From Wolbachia pipientis (GTDB lineage Bacteria; Pseudomonadota; Alphaproteobacteria; Rickettsiales; Anaplasmataceae): a stretch of 64,000 nucleotides of DNA. The notes below the pieces were generated by a model, which saw only the letters and a program-made list of their open reading frames with translations, was not told where the DNA came from and did no database searches. The stretch covers positions 62,001 through 126,000 of the forward strand of contig NZ_JAUCRB010000001.1 in the NCBI RefSeq assembly GCF_030373985.1, read 5' to 3'. The translations under genes and the position numbers were made by a program. Shown one piece after another: positions 42,606 through 51,707 of this stretch; the first letter of the stretch is position 1, and every line of letters starts with the position of its first letter.

Positions 42606-43764
42606 TACTCTTTCTGTTGATCTTATCCTTGATTGCCAAATTTATTGAATTTGATATTCCTGTACCTAGCTTTCCAGATATAGTACGTTATTTCAATGTA
42701 TCAGAACGCACAATTCAACTAACTATTGTTTATAATTTTCTAGGCTTTTGTATGGGAAGGTTGTTTTTTGGCCCATTGTCTGAATGCTATGCAGCAGGAG
42801 AATTATGATCATAGGTAATACTTTGCTATTGGGTCGGTATTGTTGGTTGTGTTTTTGCACCGTCGGTTTTTTGGCTTTTAATCTCTCGCTTTGTTCAAGG
42901 CATTAGTGTCAGCGCATCTGTAGTTGTATTTGCAATCATTGCAGACAGCTTATAAAGGTGACGAAGCGGTAAAATTCCTTGGAATCATGAATTCTGTTAT
43001 CATAGTTGTCATGGCAATTGCGCCAATTTTAGGCAGTTTTATCAATTAAGCTGTAGGGTAGCGTGACACTTATACAAGTGTTGCAGTAATTTATTTGATC
43101 TCTTGGGCTTTGTTGCTTCTAACGTTATCAGAAACAAAAAATGACCGCGATATTTTCAGTTTGTAAAAAATGATAAAATACTACGGGAATTATTACTGAG
43201 TTCAAAATTTGTCGTGCTGTCTTTGACACTAAGCCTTTTTTCTGCTGCTTATATACCGTTCATTACTTGTGGGCCTTTTTTATATATGGAAACTTTTAGT
43301 TTATCTAGCGCTATTTATGTACTACATCAAGTAGCAATAGTTGGTTCTTCTCACTAATCAGTCTATTTGCCGGCAAAATCTTGCAGAAATTTGGAGCAAT
43401 ATGGTGTGTAATTTCTGGTACGAGCGTAATTGCTGTTGGATCTCTGTTGCTTTTAATATTCAATGTAATCACACCCCATTCTTACTACTTAGCAATGCTA
43501 TCTATGATTATTTTTTGTATCGTTTGTGGAATTTGTCAGGCAGTGCATTTTTAATGCACCGATAAATGTTTTCCCTGAAATTAAAGGTTACAGCTTCTTC
43601 TGCATTCTCATTTATCAGAGCTCTTATCATGGCTATTTTTATCAACCTAACAAGCCGCGTTTACAATGATCAAGCAATCAGTGCAACCATTCTTTGTTTT
43701 TCCTGCAGTAGTACTAGCCTACTGCCTATTTATTGTTTTCAAGGTCTGGAGAGAAGATCTATAA
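42606..43764 (+). pseudogene. Bcr/CflA-type MFS drug efflux, broken
   Basis: Blocks of a Bcr/CflA-like transporter in order: 42617-42808 (FDIPVPSFPDIVRYFNVSER, then QLTIVYNFLGFCMGRLFFGP and LSECYA), 42880-43050 (RFVQGISVSASVVVFAIIAD, MNSVIIVVMAIAPILGSF), 43200-43560 (helices 6-10) and a C-terminal piece ending FKVWREDL before the stop at 43762. More than five frameshifts or stops. Confidence 0.65.
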
Positions 43765-43786
43765 TCGCCATATATAGATTCTCCAG

Positions 43787-44880
43787 TTATTGTGGCAACA
43801 TATATCGAAACTTTACTACTAGTTGCTCTATATGTACTTCTTCCAACTGACCAAGTCTATCAAACTTTTCTAACGTTGAGAATTGAAGACTACCTGATGA
43901 CTGCTCTCCTTCCATATAAGAGACTAATTCATCAAATGATTGATTCTCTAACTCTGAAAATATATACTGAAAAGTTAGCTCACTCTCTGGGCTAAGTATA
44001 TTTTGCTGACGCTGAACTACCACTAACCGTCGAAGATTCCGTTTCGCCTGATACGGTATTGTGGTTGGTGTTACATCAAACATGCCGAGTAGACCACAAT
44101 TCAAACTATGTTGATTAGTTGTTCCCTCTTGCATAACAGAGCTTGGAAAGAAATTTGCTGACGTGCGTTGGTGCTGTCTCTGCACATGTTTCTCCATCAA
44201 TAACGTAGTTATTTAAAAAAGCAAACTCATGATCTTTTTAATCAAATCCATATTGACTAACTATCCTCTCTAGTGTAACAAAATTTGAAAAGAAATTTAC
44301 TGGGCTGTTTAACGCTGAAAATTCATCTGAATTAACTCCTTTTCCTTTTTGCGCTAATGATTCATTACCTAAACTGTCAGTTTTTGTTCTTAGCTTGTTT
44401 GAATCCTCTTTATTGTTTGAGTAAAAATTCCTTAGGGCAGGCTTAGTTTGGTCTGCTATCTTTATGTCTAAATGTACCATATAATCTTCTTTTGCTGGAG
44501 ATTCAATTGACTATACAGAATTTTAAATAAAGTACGTTGAAGAATAATAATATCAAGTGTATTGAACGCAAAATCTTGATCCTTTCTGAGTAAATCATAA
44601 AACATGCTAGCAGCTTAATCTTTTTCTATTGCACTTAATATGTTACATATAGCATTAGAGCCTCGAGACTTTGCTTTAACATGCTGTATATATTCACTTT
44701 CGTATTGATTTAATGTGCCAAACAGAGTTCTAAATAAGTACATTTAGAAGTACAGCATCGAGTGTATTAAGTGCAAAATCTTTATCCTTTTGAATCAGAT
44801 AATTAAACATGTAAGTCGCTTCGTCTTTTTCTATAACATTCAGTATGCTGGACATAGTTTAAGCATGACAATTCTGTGTT
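43787..44880 (-). pseudogene. repeat-containing hypothetical gene, broken
   Basis: The two longest frames are 44480-44238 (starting MVHLDIKIADQTKP) and 44200-43787 (KHVQRQHQRTSANFF...), separated by a frameshift. Upstream, 44880-44520 encodes two copies of a unit of about 60 residues including EKDEATYMF and KDFALNTLDAVLLNVL, joined through further stops. No family recognised. The two units have diverged from each other by substitutions and small indels. Confidence 0.5.
44520..44880 (-). repeat. two tandem ~180-bp units inside pseudogene
   Basis: Units at about 44520-44700 and 44700-44880 share blocks such as TCAAGTGTATTGAACGCAAA versus TCGAGTGTATTAAGTGCAAA, then AATCTTTATCC and TCTTTTTCTAT. 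They encode the repeated TLDxxLLQ/NVL segment of the broken gene. Confidence 0.6.
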
Positions 44881-45189
44881 ACTATGTGAAAGTAACGCTG
44901 TTTAAGGTATTGAATGAAGCTATTAAATGCCTCTTTAAACTTTCTTTTTTGGTGGTAGGTAGCTAGCCCATTTAAATTTTTACCACCTCATCGCTTATAT
45001 CATTAGTACTATCATGCATTTCTTTGCTATCATTATTAATTAATATACTATATATTTTATTTTAGTTATAAAAATAGATTGGTCTTGGCATTAAGTATTT
45101 AAGACTTCTGTGGAGAAAATTAAAAAGAAACTACAACAGAGTACCTGCATAAACCTGTTGTAATTAAAAACAACAATTGCAGACCAATT
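44881..45189. other. 309-bp stretch with no recognised feature
   Basis: Very AT-rich spacer between the repeat pseudogene and the end of prfA. No coding pattern, RNA gene or palindrome could be supported. Confidence 0.5.
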
Positions 45190-46269
45190 TTAACTCTCTC
45201 CGGCCAATCTTTCTGCTTCATTGCGTGAAATTAATGCTTCAATAAATTCATCTAGCTCGCCTTCTTTTATAATCTGCTCTAACCGATGTGAAGTTAGATT
45301 AATTCTGTGGTCTGTTATTCTTGATTGTGGAAAGTTATAAGTTCTTATACGTTCAGAGCGATCTCCAGAACCAATTTGACTTCTTCTCATCGTTGACCTT
45401 TCTGCTTCTTTTTTTTGTCTTTCAATTTCATATAGCCTTGCTCTCAACACTTTAAGTGCTTTAGCTTTATTTTTATGCTGCGATTTTTCATCTTGCTGTA
45501 TTACCACTATTCCTGTTGGTAAGTGAGTAATTCTTACTGCACTGTCAGTTGTGTTCACTGATTGCCCTCCGGGTCCGCTAGACCTGTAAACGTCTATTCG
45601 TAAATCTTTCTCTTCTATTTTAAAATCAACCTCTTCAACTTCAGGCAATATTGCGACAGTAGCTGCCGAAGTATGTAACCTTCCCGAGGATTCGGTTTCT
45701 GGTACTCGCTGTACTCTGTGTACCCCTGATTCAAATTTTAACCTTGCAAAAACTTTTGTTCCATTAACAAGTGCAGAAGCTTCCTTATAGCCACCTATAC
45801 CTGTGCTAGAAATACTTATTGGTTCGAACTTCCAATTTCTTTTTTCTGCATATTTTTGGTACATGCGAAATAGTATCGCTGCAAATAATGCCGCTTCTTC
45901 TCCTCCTGCACCTGCTCTGATTTCTAATATTGCGTTTCTTGCATCATCTTCATCTTTCGACAGTAGTGCTAATTTTAGCTTGTTTTTTACTTGTGGTAAT
46001 AATACCTTTTGCGTTTCAAGAAGTTCTTCTTTTGCTAACTCTTTTATATCATGTTCACTATTTTCGTCTTTTATTATTTCCTCTAAGTCTGAAATTTCCT
46101 TTCTCAGCGTGTTGTATTCATCAATTATCAGGGTAATTGGCTTCAGTTCAGAGTATTCTTTTGAAAGGTTGATAAATTCTTTTTGGTTTAAATCGGTAGG
46201 ATTTTCTAACTTTTTTTCTATATCGTTAAATTTTTTCTTTAAATCTTGTAAATTGTTTTCTATGTCCAT
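45190..46269 (-). CDS. prfA: peptide chain release factor 1
   Basis: 359 aa from ATG at 46269 ([13 protein letters not shown]). An ATG 18 nt upstream is possible, but the internal start gives the family length and has AGG about 8 nt before it. Recognises UAA/UAG. The tripeptide anticodon region is [15 protein letters not shown] (PxT form of RF1) and the catalytic GGQ lies in [14 protein letters not shown]. Domain 1 is the coiled coil at the N-terminus. prmC, a frequent neighbour, is not adjacent. Confidence 0.96.
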   Translation of the reverse strand: MDIENNLQDLKKKFNDIEKKLENPTDLNQKEFINLSKEYSELKPITLIIDEYNTLRKEISDLEEIIKDENSEHDIKELAKEELLETQKVLLPQVKNKLKLALLSKDEDDARNAILEIRAGAGGEEAALFAAILFRMYQKYAEKRNWKFEPISISSTGIGGYKEASALVNGTKVFARLKFESGVHRVQRVPETESSGRLHTSAATVAILPEVEEVDFKIEEKDLRIDVYRSSGPGGQSVNTTDSAVRITHLPTGIVVIQQDEKSQHKNKAKALKVLRARLYEIERQKKEAERSTMRRSQIGSGDRSERIRTYNFPQSRITDHRINLTSHRLEQIIKEGELDEFIEALISRNEAERLAGES

Positions 46270-46388
46270 ATAGCCTAGGCCTAACATTTTAACTACTTAA
46301 GTAAACAACATATACTTGAAACAAAAAATTTTTTACATCAAGCAATGACATTATAATATACATACTACCTTAGATATTTCTATATATA

Positions 46389-46982
46389 ATGGCAAGACAG
46401 ATAACATCAAACAGCAGTTTTATATTTGGAGTTTCGGACATAAAGTCGTTGCCAGATGAATCGGTTCCAGAAATTGCATTTGCTGGCAGGTCGAATGTAG
46501 GAAAATCCAGTTTAATTAACTTGCTGATGAGCAGAAAAAAAGCTGCCAGAGTTTCGTCTAAACCTGGATGCACTCGACAAATAAATTTTTACTCTATGTA
46601 CAATGATAAGTTCAGGCTTGCTGACCTGCCGGGATATGGCTACTCTCGTGCAGGCAAGAAAGAAACAATACGATATTTAGACCTAATTAGGTATTATTTA
46701 ACTCAAAGAAAAAGCCTAAGAAGAGTGTTTGTATTGGTAGATAGCAAAATAGGGCTAAAAGCAATAGACAAAGACTTTATTTATTGGTTAACATGTAATA
46801 ATATTAATTTTGATGTTGTGCTAACGAAAATAGACAAAGTAGGTCAAAAAAATCTCAATGCCATTCTAGAAAGTACTCAAAAATGGGTCAATAATGAGGG
46901 TGTGTCAATTCACCAAATAAGCATCAGTACTAAGTGTAAAATAACTAAGGTAAGAGATGAATTTTTCAAGTTTACAAGATAA
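46389..46982 (+). CDS. engB: ribosome-biogenesis GTPase EngB/YihA
   Basis: 197 aa. Single-domain GTPase for 50S assembly and cell division. G1 is GRSNVGKSSL (about 33-42), G3 is DLPGYGYS, G4 is TKID, and G2 contains PGCTRQINFY. Start MARQITSNSSFIFG. The next gene, argB-like, overlaps its end or starts 4 nt after it, so they are probably cotranscribed. Confidence 0.95.
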   Translation: MARQITSNSSFIFGVSDIKSLPDESVPEIAFAGRSNVGKSSLINLLMSRKKAARVSSKPGCTRQINFYSMYNDKFRLADLPGYGYSRAGKKETIRYLDLIRYYLTQRKSLRRVFVLVDSKIGLKAIDKDFIYWLTCNNINFDVVLTKIDKVGQKNLNAILESTQKWVNNEGVSIHQISISTKCKITKVRDEFFKFTR

Positions 46983-47898
46983 AAAAATGAAGAGCAGTGA
47001 ATTTCTAAATGGTGAGGTATCATTTAAACAAAAAGCAGAAATATTACTTGAAGTGTTATCTAATATACCCAGTTTTGTAGGTGAAACTTTTGTCATCAAG
47101 TGCAGCGGCGTAATAATCTCAAATGAGACACTGTTCAATACTTTTGTTCATAATATTGTCTTATTGAAACAGCTTGGTATAAATCCAGTTATAGTTCATG
47201 ACGGAGAGTGTGAAATTGATTCTGTACTAAAAATCTTGGGTATGAGTAGTAAGTTTGTAAATGATATTAGGCTTACAGACAGAGATACCATGAAAATCAT
47301 TGAAATGGTACTATGTGGCTCAGTTAATAAAAAAATTGTTCAGCGTATAAGTTCTGTTGGTGGTTCAGCTATTGGGTTATGTGGCAAAGATGGCAACCTA
47401 ATAAAAGCTGAAAAAATAAGTACTACGCTTAGAGAAAACGGATCAAACAATATCGAAAAAATATTAGATATGGGATTTATTGGTGTACCAACTGAGGTCA
47501 ATCCTGATATATTATTTTTTGTCGAAGAGTCAGATTTTATACCAGTTATTGCACCTATCGGTCATGGAAGAAATGGAGAAACATATCACGTTAATGCCGA
47601 TAGTGCTGCAAGCGCAATAGCAATTGCAGTTTCTGCATCTAAGATGATAATCTTTAGTGATACGGGTGATGAGATAGATAAAATTGGTGGCAGGAGAATA
47701 TCTATTAAAAATTTAAATGCATCAATTAATTGTGGTAAAATTAAAGGAGAAAGACTTGTTGAGAAGCTTATAGCGTGCACTAAAATGGTGGAAGAATGTG
47801 CTGGAACTGCTCATATAGTTGACGGTAGAATACCGAATGTTATGATTGATTTATTTACTGAGAATAATTCGAGTGTATCAATTGCAAATGATTTGTAG
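46957..47898 (+). CDS. argB: acetylglutamate kinase-like protein, divergent
   Basis: 313 aa from ATG at 46957, which has AAGG upstream and overlaps engB by 26 nt; ATG at 46987 is the alternative. Overall fold matches ArgB (amino-acid kinase): DIRLTDRDTMKIIEMVLCGS, GGSAIGLCGKDGNLI, GFIGVPTEVNPDIL and HVNADSAASAIAIA are well kept. However, the two glycine-rich ligand loops near the N-terminus are altered: FVIKCSGVIIS replaces the usual KYGGNAM and IVHDGECEID replaces VHGGGPQI. No other arginine-synthesis gene is present in this window. May be inactive or changed in function. Confidence 0.75.
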   Translation: MNFSSLQDKKMKSSEFLNGEVSFKQKAEILLEVLSNIPSFVGETFVIKCSGVIISNETLFNTFVHNIVLLKQLGINPVIVHDGECEIDSVLKILGMSSKFVNDIRLTDRDTMKIIEMVLCGSVNKKIVQRISSVGGSAIGLCGKDGNLIKAEKISTTLRENGSNNIEKILDMGFIGVPTEVNPDILFFVEESDFIPVIAPIGHGRNGETYHVNADSAASAIAIAVSASKMIIFSDTGDEIDKIGGRRISIKNLNASINCGKIKGERLVEKLIACTKMVEECAGTAHIVDGRIPNVMIDLFTENNSSVSIANDL

Positions 47899-47959
47899 CT
47901 ACACTGCTTACAACTGTACGAATGTTTAAAGTTTGGAAACAATTTACATAATAGACGAT

Positions 47960-48079
47960 GTCATGCAAGTAGCTGACACTGGGGTCTGGTCTTCATTATG
48001 CAACTACTTGGTGTACTTAATTTTTGGGGTCCCAATATCTGGACACTGTGGTGAACTTTTCCTAGTTGGAATGACACCC
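47960..48079. repeat. palindromic repeat element, composite
   Basis: Starts with GTCATGCAAGTAGCTGACAC (47960-47979), identical to the 5' arm at 23381. It continues through CAACTACTTGGTGTAC to TTGGAATGACACC near 48075, the usual closing motif. The rest of the argB-dut gap holds the dut promoter. Confidence 0.65.
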
Positions 48080-48167
48080 TTCCTGTGGAGATTGCTCTCA
48101 AGTTATAACTCTTGTACGGTTATATGTTAGGCACTGGAATACATTATACGGTATAACATTTACTACT

Positions 48168-48195
48168 TTTACAGATATAACTTACATGCTATAAT
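48168..48195 (+). promoter_or_regulatory. candidate sigma70 promoter of dut
   Basis: TTTACA (48168-48173), a 16-nt spacer and TATAAT (48190-48195). The expected start is about 20 nt before the dut ATG at 48223. Confidence 0.5.
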
Positions 48196-48222
48196 TCAGG
48201 TCTTTATAGCTGATAAGTTAGG

Positions 48223-48684
48223 ATGCAAGGAAGTCAAATTAAAGTAGAAATAAAAAAATTGTCACACGGGGAAGGCCTACCTCTTCCGTGTTATGCAACT
48301 ACCCAAAGTGCTGGCATGGATCTTTATGCTGCACTGAATGACTTTGCTGTTTTGAATCCGCTTGAAAGATTACTTATTCCAACTGGAATTGTAATTGCAA
48401 TACCAAATGGTTTTGAGGGACAAATCCGCCCGCGTTCTGGTCTTGCTGCAAAACATGGGATTACTATTTTAAATTCTCCGGGCACTATAGATTCTGATTA
48501 TCGAGGTGAGGTTAAAGTTTGCTTAATTAATCTGAGTAATCAGCCATACAAAATAAAAAGGGAAGACAGAATTGCACAAATCCTTATTTCTTCTGTGTCT
48601 CAAGTAATTTGGAATGATACAAAAGAATTCTGCATAGAAGAAACTGACCGAAGTGCAGAAGGATTTGGCTCAAGTGGTAAGTAG
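48223..48684 (+). CDS. dut: dUTP diphosphatase
   Basis: 153 aa, homotrimeric dUTPase. Hydrolyses dUTP to dUMP and PPi, keeping uracil out of DNA and feeding dTMP synthesis. All five motifs are present: AGMDLYA (1), RPRSGLAAKHGI (2), GTIDSDYRGE (3), REDRIAQILI (4) and RSAEGFGSSG (5, C-terminal arm). Confidence 0.97.
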   Translation: MQGSQIKVEIKKLSHGEGLPLPCYATTQSAGMDLYAALNDFAVLNPLERLLIPTGIVIAIPNGFEGQIRPRSGLAAKHGITILNSPGTIDSDYRGEVKVCLINLSNQPYKIKREDRIAQILISSVSQVIWNDTKEFCIEETDRSAEGFGSSGK

Positions 48685-48730
48685 TTTATAAAAATACTGT
48701 CTGTCGTTTAATTATTACGCTGAAAATCCA

Positions 48731-48758
48731 TTGACTGCAGTAGTTTTTCACATATAAT
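48731..48758 (+). promoter_or_regulatory. strong sigma70 promoter of the 48793 gene
   Basis: TTGACT (48731-48736), a 16-nt spacer and perfect TATAAT (48753-48758). A start near 48765 gives a leader of about 28 nt containing GAAGGAG at 48781-48787. The best promoter plus ribosome-site pair in the window. Confidence 0.65.
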
Positions 48759-48792
48759 TTGAGCATATTAATATTTTATTGAAGGAGTAGTT

Positions 48793-49443
48793 ATGTTAAC
48801 TTTCAAAAACCGTCGTGGTCAACTTCACAAAATGAATACTGCTCTTGTGGCACTTACTGTTGTGTATGTTGCGGGTGCAGCGGCAGTGATTTCAGCACCG
48901 TATTGGGGGTATTCAATTCCAGCTCTAGCTCCACTCGCAGCTTTTGCAGCTACACCACTTGGAATAGGTGTATTAGCAGCAGTTGCTGTTGCACTAGTTG
49001 GTCTAGCAATATATACTATCAGTAAAAATAACAAAATATCTGAGTTGGAGGCTAAAAAAATTGTTGTTGATGGCGATAAAGTAAAACTGCAAGTAACAAG
49101 AAAGGAGCTTGAGCACATAAAAGAAAATAACAAAAATGAGGATAAAGATGGGAAGGTTGTAGAAGGTGAATATCGTATAGATTTCACTAACCCAGAAGGC
49201 AAGGAATGCTATGTTATTGTTACAAGTGAGAAGAGCCAAGAAATAGGCGATGCTGTGTTCTTATCTATAAAGTCACAAGTAGTGAAAAATGACAGGGGTG
49301 GTGCTTTAGTGGGTGAAAGTGAACTATTGAAAATGTTAGGTCTAGGCACTGGAGAGAAAGACGCTAAGGTGTTCAACACTTATTTAAAAAAAGCTATTAT
49401 CACACAAGTTGCTTCTCAAGAACAAGAAAAACAGGCAGTATAG
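48793..49443 (+). CDS. hypothetical membrane protein
   Basis: 216 aa. A strong ribosome site (GAAGGAG, 6 nt before ATG) fixes the start. Residues about 15-75 form alanine-rich membrane helices (VALTVVYVAGAAAVISAPYW, FAATPLGIGVLAAVAVALVG). The rest is a soluble, lysine/glutamate-rich domain (ELEAKKIVVDGDKVKLQV) without a family I recognise. The promoter and ribosome site suggest abundant expression. A hairpin terminator candidate follows its stop. The membrane-hairpin plus charged-tail layout recurs in several unknown Wolbachia proteins. Confidence 0.8.
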   Translation: MLTFKNRRGQLHKMNTALVALTVVYVAGAAAVISAPYWGYSIPALAPLAAFAATPLGIGVLAAVAVALVGLAIYTISKNNKISELEAKKIVVDGDKVKLQVTRKELEHIKENNKNEDKDGKVVEGEYRIDFTNPEGKECYVIVTSEKSQEIGDAVFLSIKSQVVKNDRGGALVGESELLKMLGLGTGEKDAKVFNTYLKKAIITQVASQEQEKQAV

Positions 49444-49455
49444 CCTAAGTAAAAC

Positions 49456-49489
49456 AAAGGGGTGGTTAAGTCTGCCTCTTTTTCTTCTT
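49456..49489 (+). terminator. candidate intrinsic terminator
   Basis: AAAGGGGTGG pairs with CTGCCTCTTT (10 bp with three G-U pairs) around loop TTAAGT, followed by TTCTTCTT. It lies 13 nt after the stop of the 48793 gene. Confidence 0.5.
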
Positions 49490-49582
49490 CTAAAAAGTTC
49501 TGAGTTCTGGCATTGCCCGTTAGGTGAGCTATTTCTTTTATATCTAATCAGGCCTATTATAGGTAAATGAACTTTAATATAG

Positions 49583-50022
49583 TCTTATTATACTTGTAAA
49601 TATGTTGTACAGAGTGAAAGTATAGAAGATTTTATAACTGCGAGGAAGAAAGATGATGCTGTGATATCTGTTTGTAAGGATAATAAGAAAAAAACTTTAT
49701 CAATTTGGGAACTCAATCAAGCTGCAAGGAACTTGTTAAAATACGAGAAAGAGAGTCTACTTAATAAGCCATTATCAACGTTTTAAGTGCAAAAGCAGCT
49801 GACGATATGAGGTATTATCTACAGTATACCAAAGATGGATATGATTTACTTGATATACTACCTAAAGTGATAGTTTTTTTTCTAATTGATGCTAAGGGAG
49901 AAGATATTAAGAAGAGGGCAAAAGTTTTGCTCACCATGCAATTTACTAATAACAAGCTTAATTATAAGCTATTGATACGTGACATTAGCATGTTTTATAA
50001 GTTAGGAATGTTTAGGGACTAA
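49583..50022 (+). pseudogene. hypothetical gene with one frameshift
   Basis: The upstream frame (from about 49583; SIEDFITARKKDDAV, TLSIWELNQAARNLL) ends at a stop near 49784. The downstream frame continues the sense (LSAKAADDMRYYLQ, GYDLLDILPKVIVFFLID) to 50022. One frameshift joins them. No ATG start is visible upstream. No family recognised. Confidence 0.5.
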
Positions 50023-50151
50023 TATCTGATAAGCAAAAAATATAAAAACCACGGCTTATTTAGTATAACGGAAATGAATCTTCTATTCTAGAGCTGTGTG
50101 TTATATTAAATTTCGCCCTGCAACGTCAAATTAATGTGACTATAGGAGTCA

Positions 50152-50427
50152 TTGGCTTTGATAGCAACTTTGATAAAAACAGATGATGCACTGAAAGTTG
50201 TCATAGAGCATTTTTACAAAAATTGCCATAGTGACAACTTTCTTGGATACATTGATAAAAATAAAGTGCTTTTTATCTTGATTAATTGCGATGCAAAGAA
50301 CACACCTAAAGTAATTAACCGTATACGTTCTGCTATCAATAAGCAGTTATTAAAGCAAAAATTGCCTAATATATCAGTAATTTATAGAAGTGTGGCTCAA
50401 AAACGAGCAGCACAGTCTAATTCTTAA
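50152..50427 (+). CDS. small conserved-looking hypothetical protein
   Basis: 91 aa. Likely TTG start (50152 or 50158) behind TAGGAG at 50142-50147. Contains NFLGYIDKNKVLFILINCDA and a basic helix RIRSAINKQLLKQKLP, an alpha/beta mix that might bind nucleic acid. I do not recognise the family. A perfect palindrome CCAGAAGCGCTTCTGG follows the stop at once (50428-50443), without a T-run. Confidence 0.6.
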   Translation: MALIATLIKTDDALKVVIEHFYKNCHSDNFLGYIDKNKVLFILINCDAKNTPKVINRIRSAINKQLLKQKLPNISVIYRSVAQKRAAQSNS

Positions 50428-50505
50428 CCAGAAGCGCTTCTGGAAAGTTGCCTTTGTCTATATTGGGTTTAAACTTAAATTTTTATAGAGATTTTAAGCT
50501 TATTC

Positions 50506-51681
50506 ATGAAACTAGGATACTACCTGATAACGCTGCTTTCGTTGTTGTTTTTGCAAAATAGCGCTAGTGCTAGGGTAATTCTGAACAAAGAAATATTTTA
50601 TGCAGAACTAGATGGAAAAATAGACTTGAGGTTTGGTTACGCTTTTAATAAAGATTCTTTCGATGTTAAACCTAGAGATAAGACTTCGAGTTACTCATAC
50701 TTGCGCTTTCTTTATTTACAACAAGTTTATCAAAACACCCAAATGGGCTTTAATGTTAAAGCGGGGGTTTCTAGTATTGCAAACCTAAAGGCTTTAGACA
50801 TAGAAAAATTAAACATGAAGAAATGGTATTTTATCATTAAAAATCGGAGACTTGGATCGATTGAATATGGTAAAAAAAGTTTAGTTAGCCAAAGTATGCT
50901 AATTAACACTTCAAAAATTTATGCAGCTGCCGGAGGAGTAAACGGTTGCTGGGCAAACTACGCGAATTTGCGTGGTAGTGAAAAGAAAAACTATGGCGCT
51001 GGATATGATAAAGACAGGTTCTTTTGGGTTAAGCCCAATATTTACAGCGATTATAATGGACTTGAACTAAAGTTAAAGCAACCAGTAATAAATTATATCT
51101 CACCTAAGTTTTATAACTTTCAATTGGGACTCAGTTATGTTCCAAGAAAAAATAACTTACAATATAATAATCTAATTGCTGCTGGCCTTTCTTATAAAAA
51201 TAGCCTATCAGATGATGTAAATTTTACCGCTGCTTTGACTGGTGAATTTGCAAGAGAAAATTTGACTGATTGCTCAGATGGAACTCGTGAAGGGTATAAA
51301 TGCCGTAATCAATTATTACACTGGAATTTTGGTTTGAAGCTAAAGTTGTTTGATCTTGATTGCATTTCTTCGTACGGTAGCGGCGGTAAATCTGGTGAAA
51401 AGCTTGATCCTGAAGTAAGCAACACATATTATACGAATGCTGGCGTTGCTTACCGCTCTGGTTCTCGCAAATTGAGCTTAACATATTTCAATAGTGGTAG
51501 GGATATTGTAAGCAAAGGTACAAGCAAATTAACATCATATGCTTTAAGTCTTGAAAGTTCTCTTTTTGTAGGCACTTCATACTATTTCGATATTGTAAAA
51601 TTTAATACCGAAGAGCCCGTTGAAGAGTCCAAAAACAACTCAGGTTACGTATTCTTGGCCGGGCTGAAGTTGAGTTTTTAA
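50506..51681 (+). CDS. outer-membrane porin-like beta-barrel protein
   Basis: 391 aa. The signal peptide MKLGYYLITLLSLLFLQNSASA is followed by alternating amphipathic strands (IDLRFGYAFN, YNFQLGLSYVP, LLHWNFGLKLKLFD, RKLSLTYFNSG). The terminal residue is Phe (LAGLKLSF), the typical outer-membrane insertion signal. A short disulfide-capable loop is TDCSDGTREGYKCRN. The GSIEYGKKSL loop resembles the Gram-negative porin superfamily. Probably takes in nutrients across the outer membrane; the symporter follows downstream. Confidence 0.82.
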   Translation: MKLGYYLITLLSLLFLQNSASARVILNKEIFYAELDGKIDLRFGYAFNKDSFDVKPRDKTSSYSYLRFLYLQQVYQNTQMGFNVKAGVSSIANLKALDIEKLNMKKWYFIIKNRRLGSIEYGKKSLVSQSMLINTSKIYAAAGGVNGCWANYANLRGSEKKNYGAGYDKDRFFWVKPNIYSDYNGLELKLKQPVINYISPKFYNFQLGLSYVPRKNNLQYNNLIAAGLSYKNSLSDDVNFTAALTGEFARENLTDCSDGTREGYKCRNQLLHWNFGLKLKLFDLDCISSYGSGGKSGEKLDPEVSNTYYTNAGVAYRSGSRKLSLTYFNSGRDIVSKGTSKLTSYALSLESSLFVGTSYYFDIVKFNTEEPVEESKNNSGYVFLAGLKLSF

Positions 51682-51707
51682 TAAATGCAACAGCAGTTTA
51701 GGTAGTT

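Noticed and set aside
50428-50443. Palindrome CCAGAAGCGCTTCTGG as a terminator
   Set aside because: Stem is perfect but no T-run follows; kept only as a note on the preceding gene.
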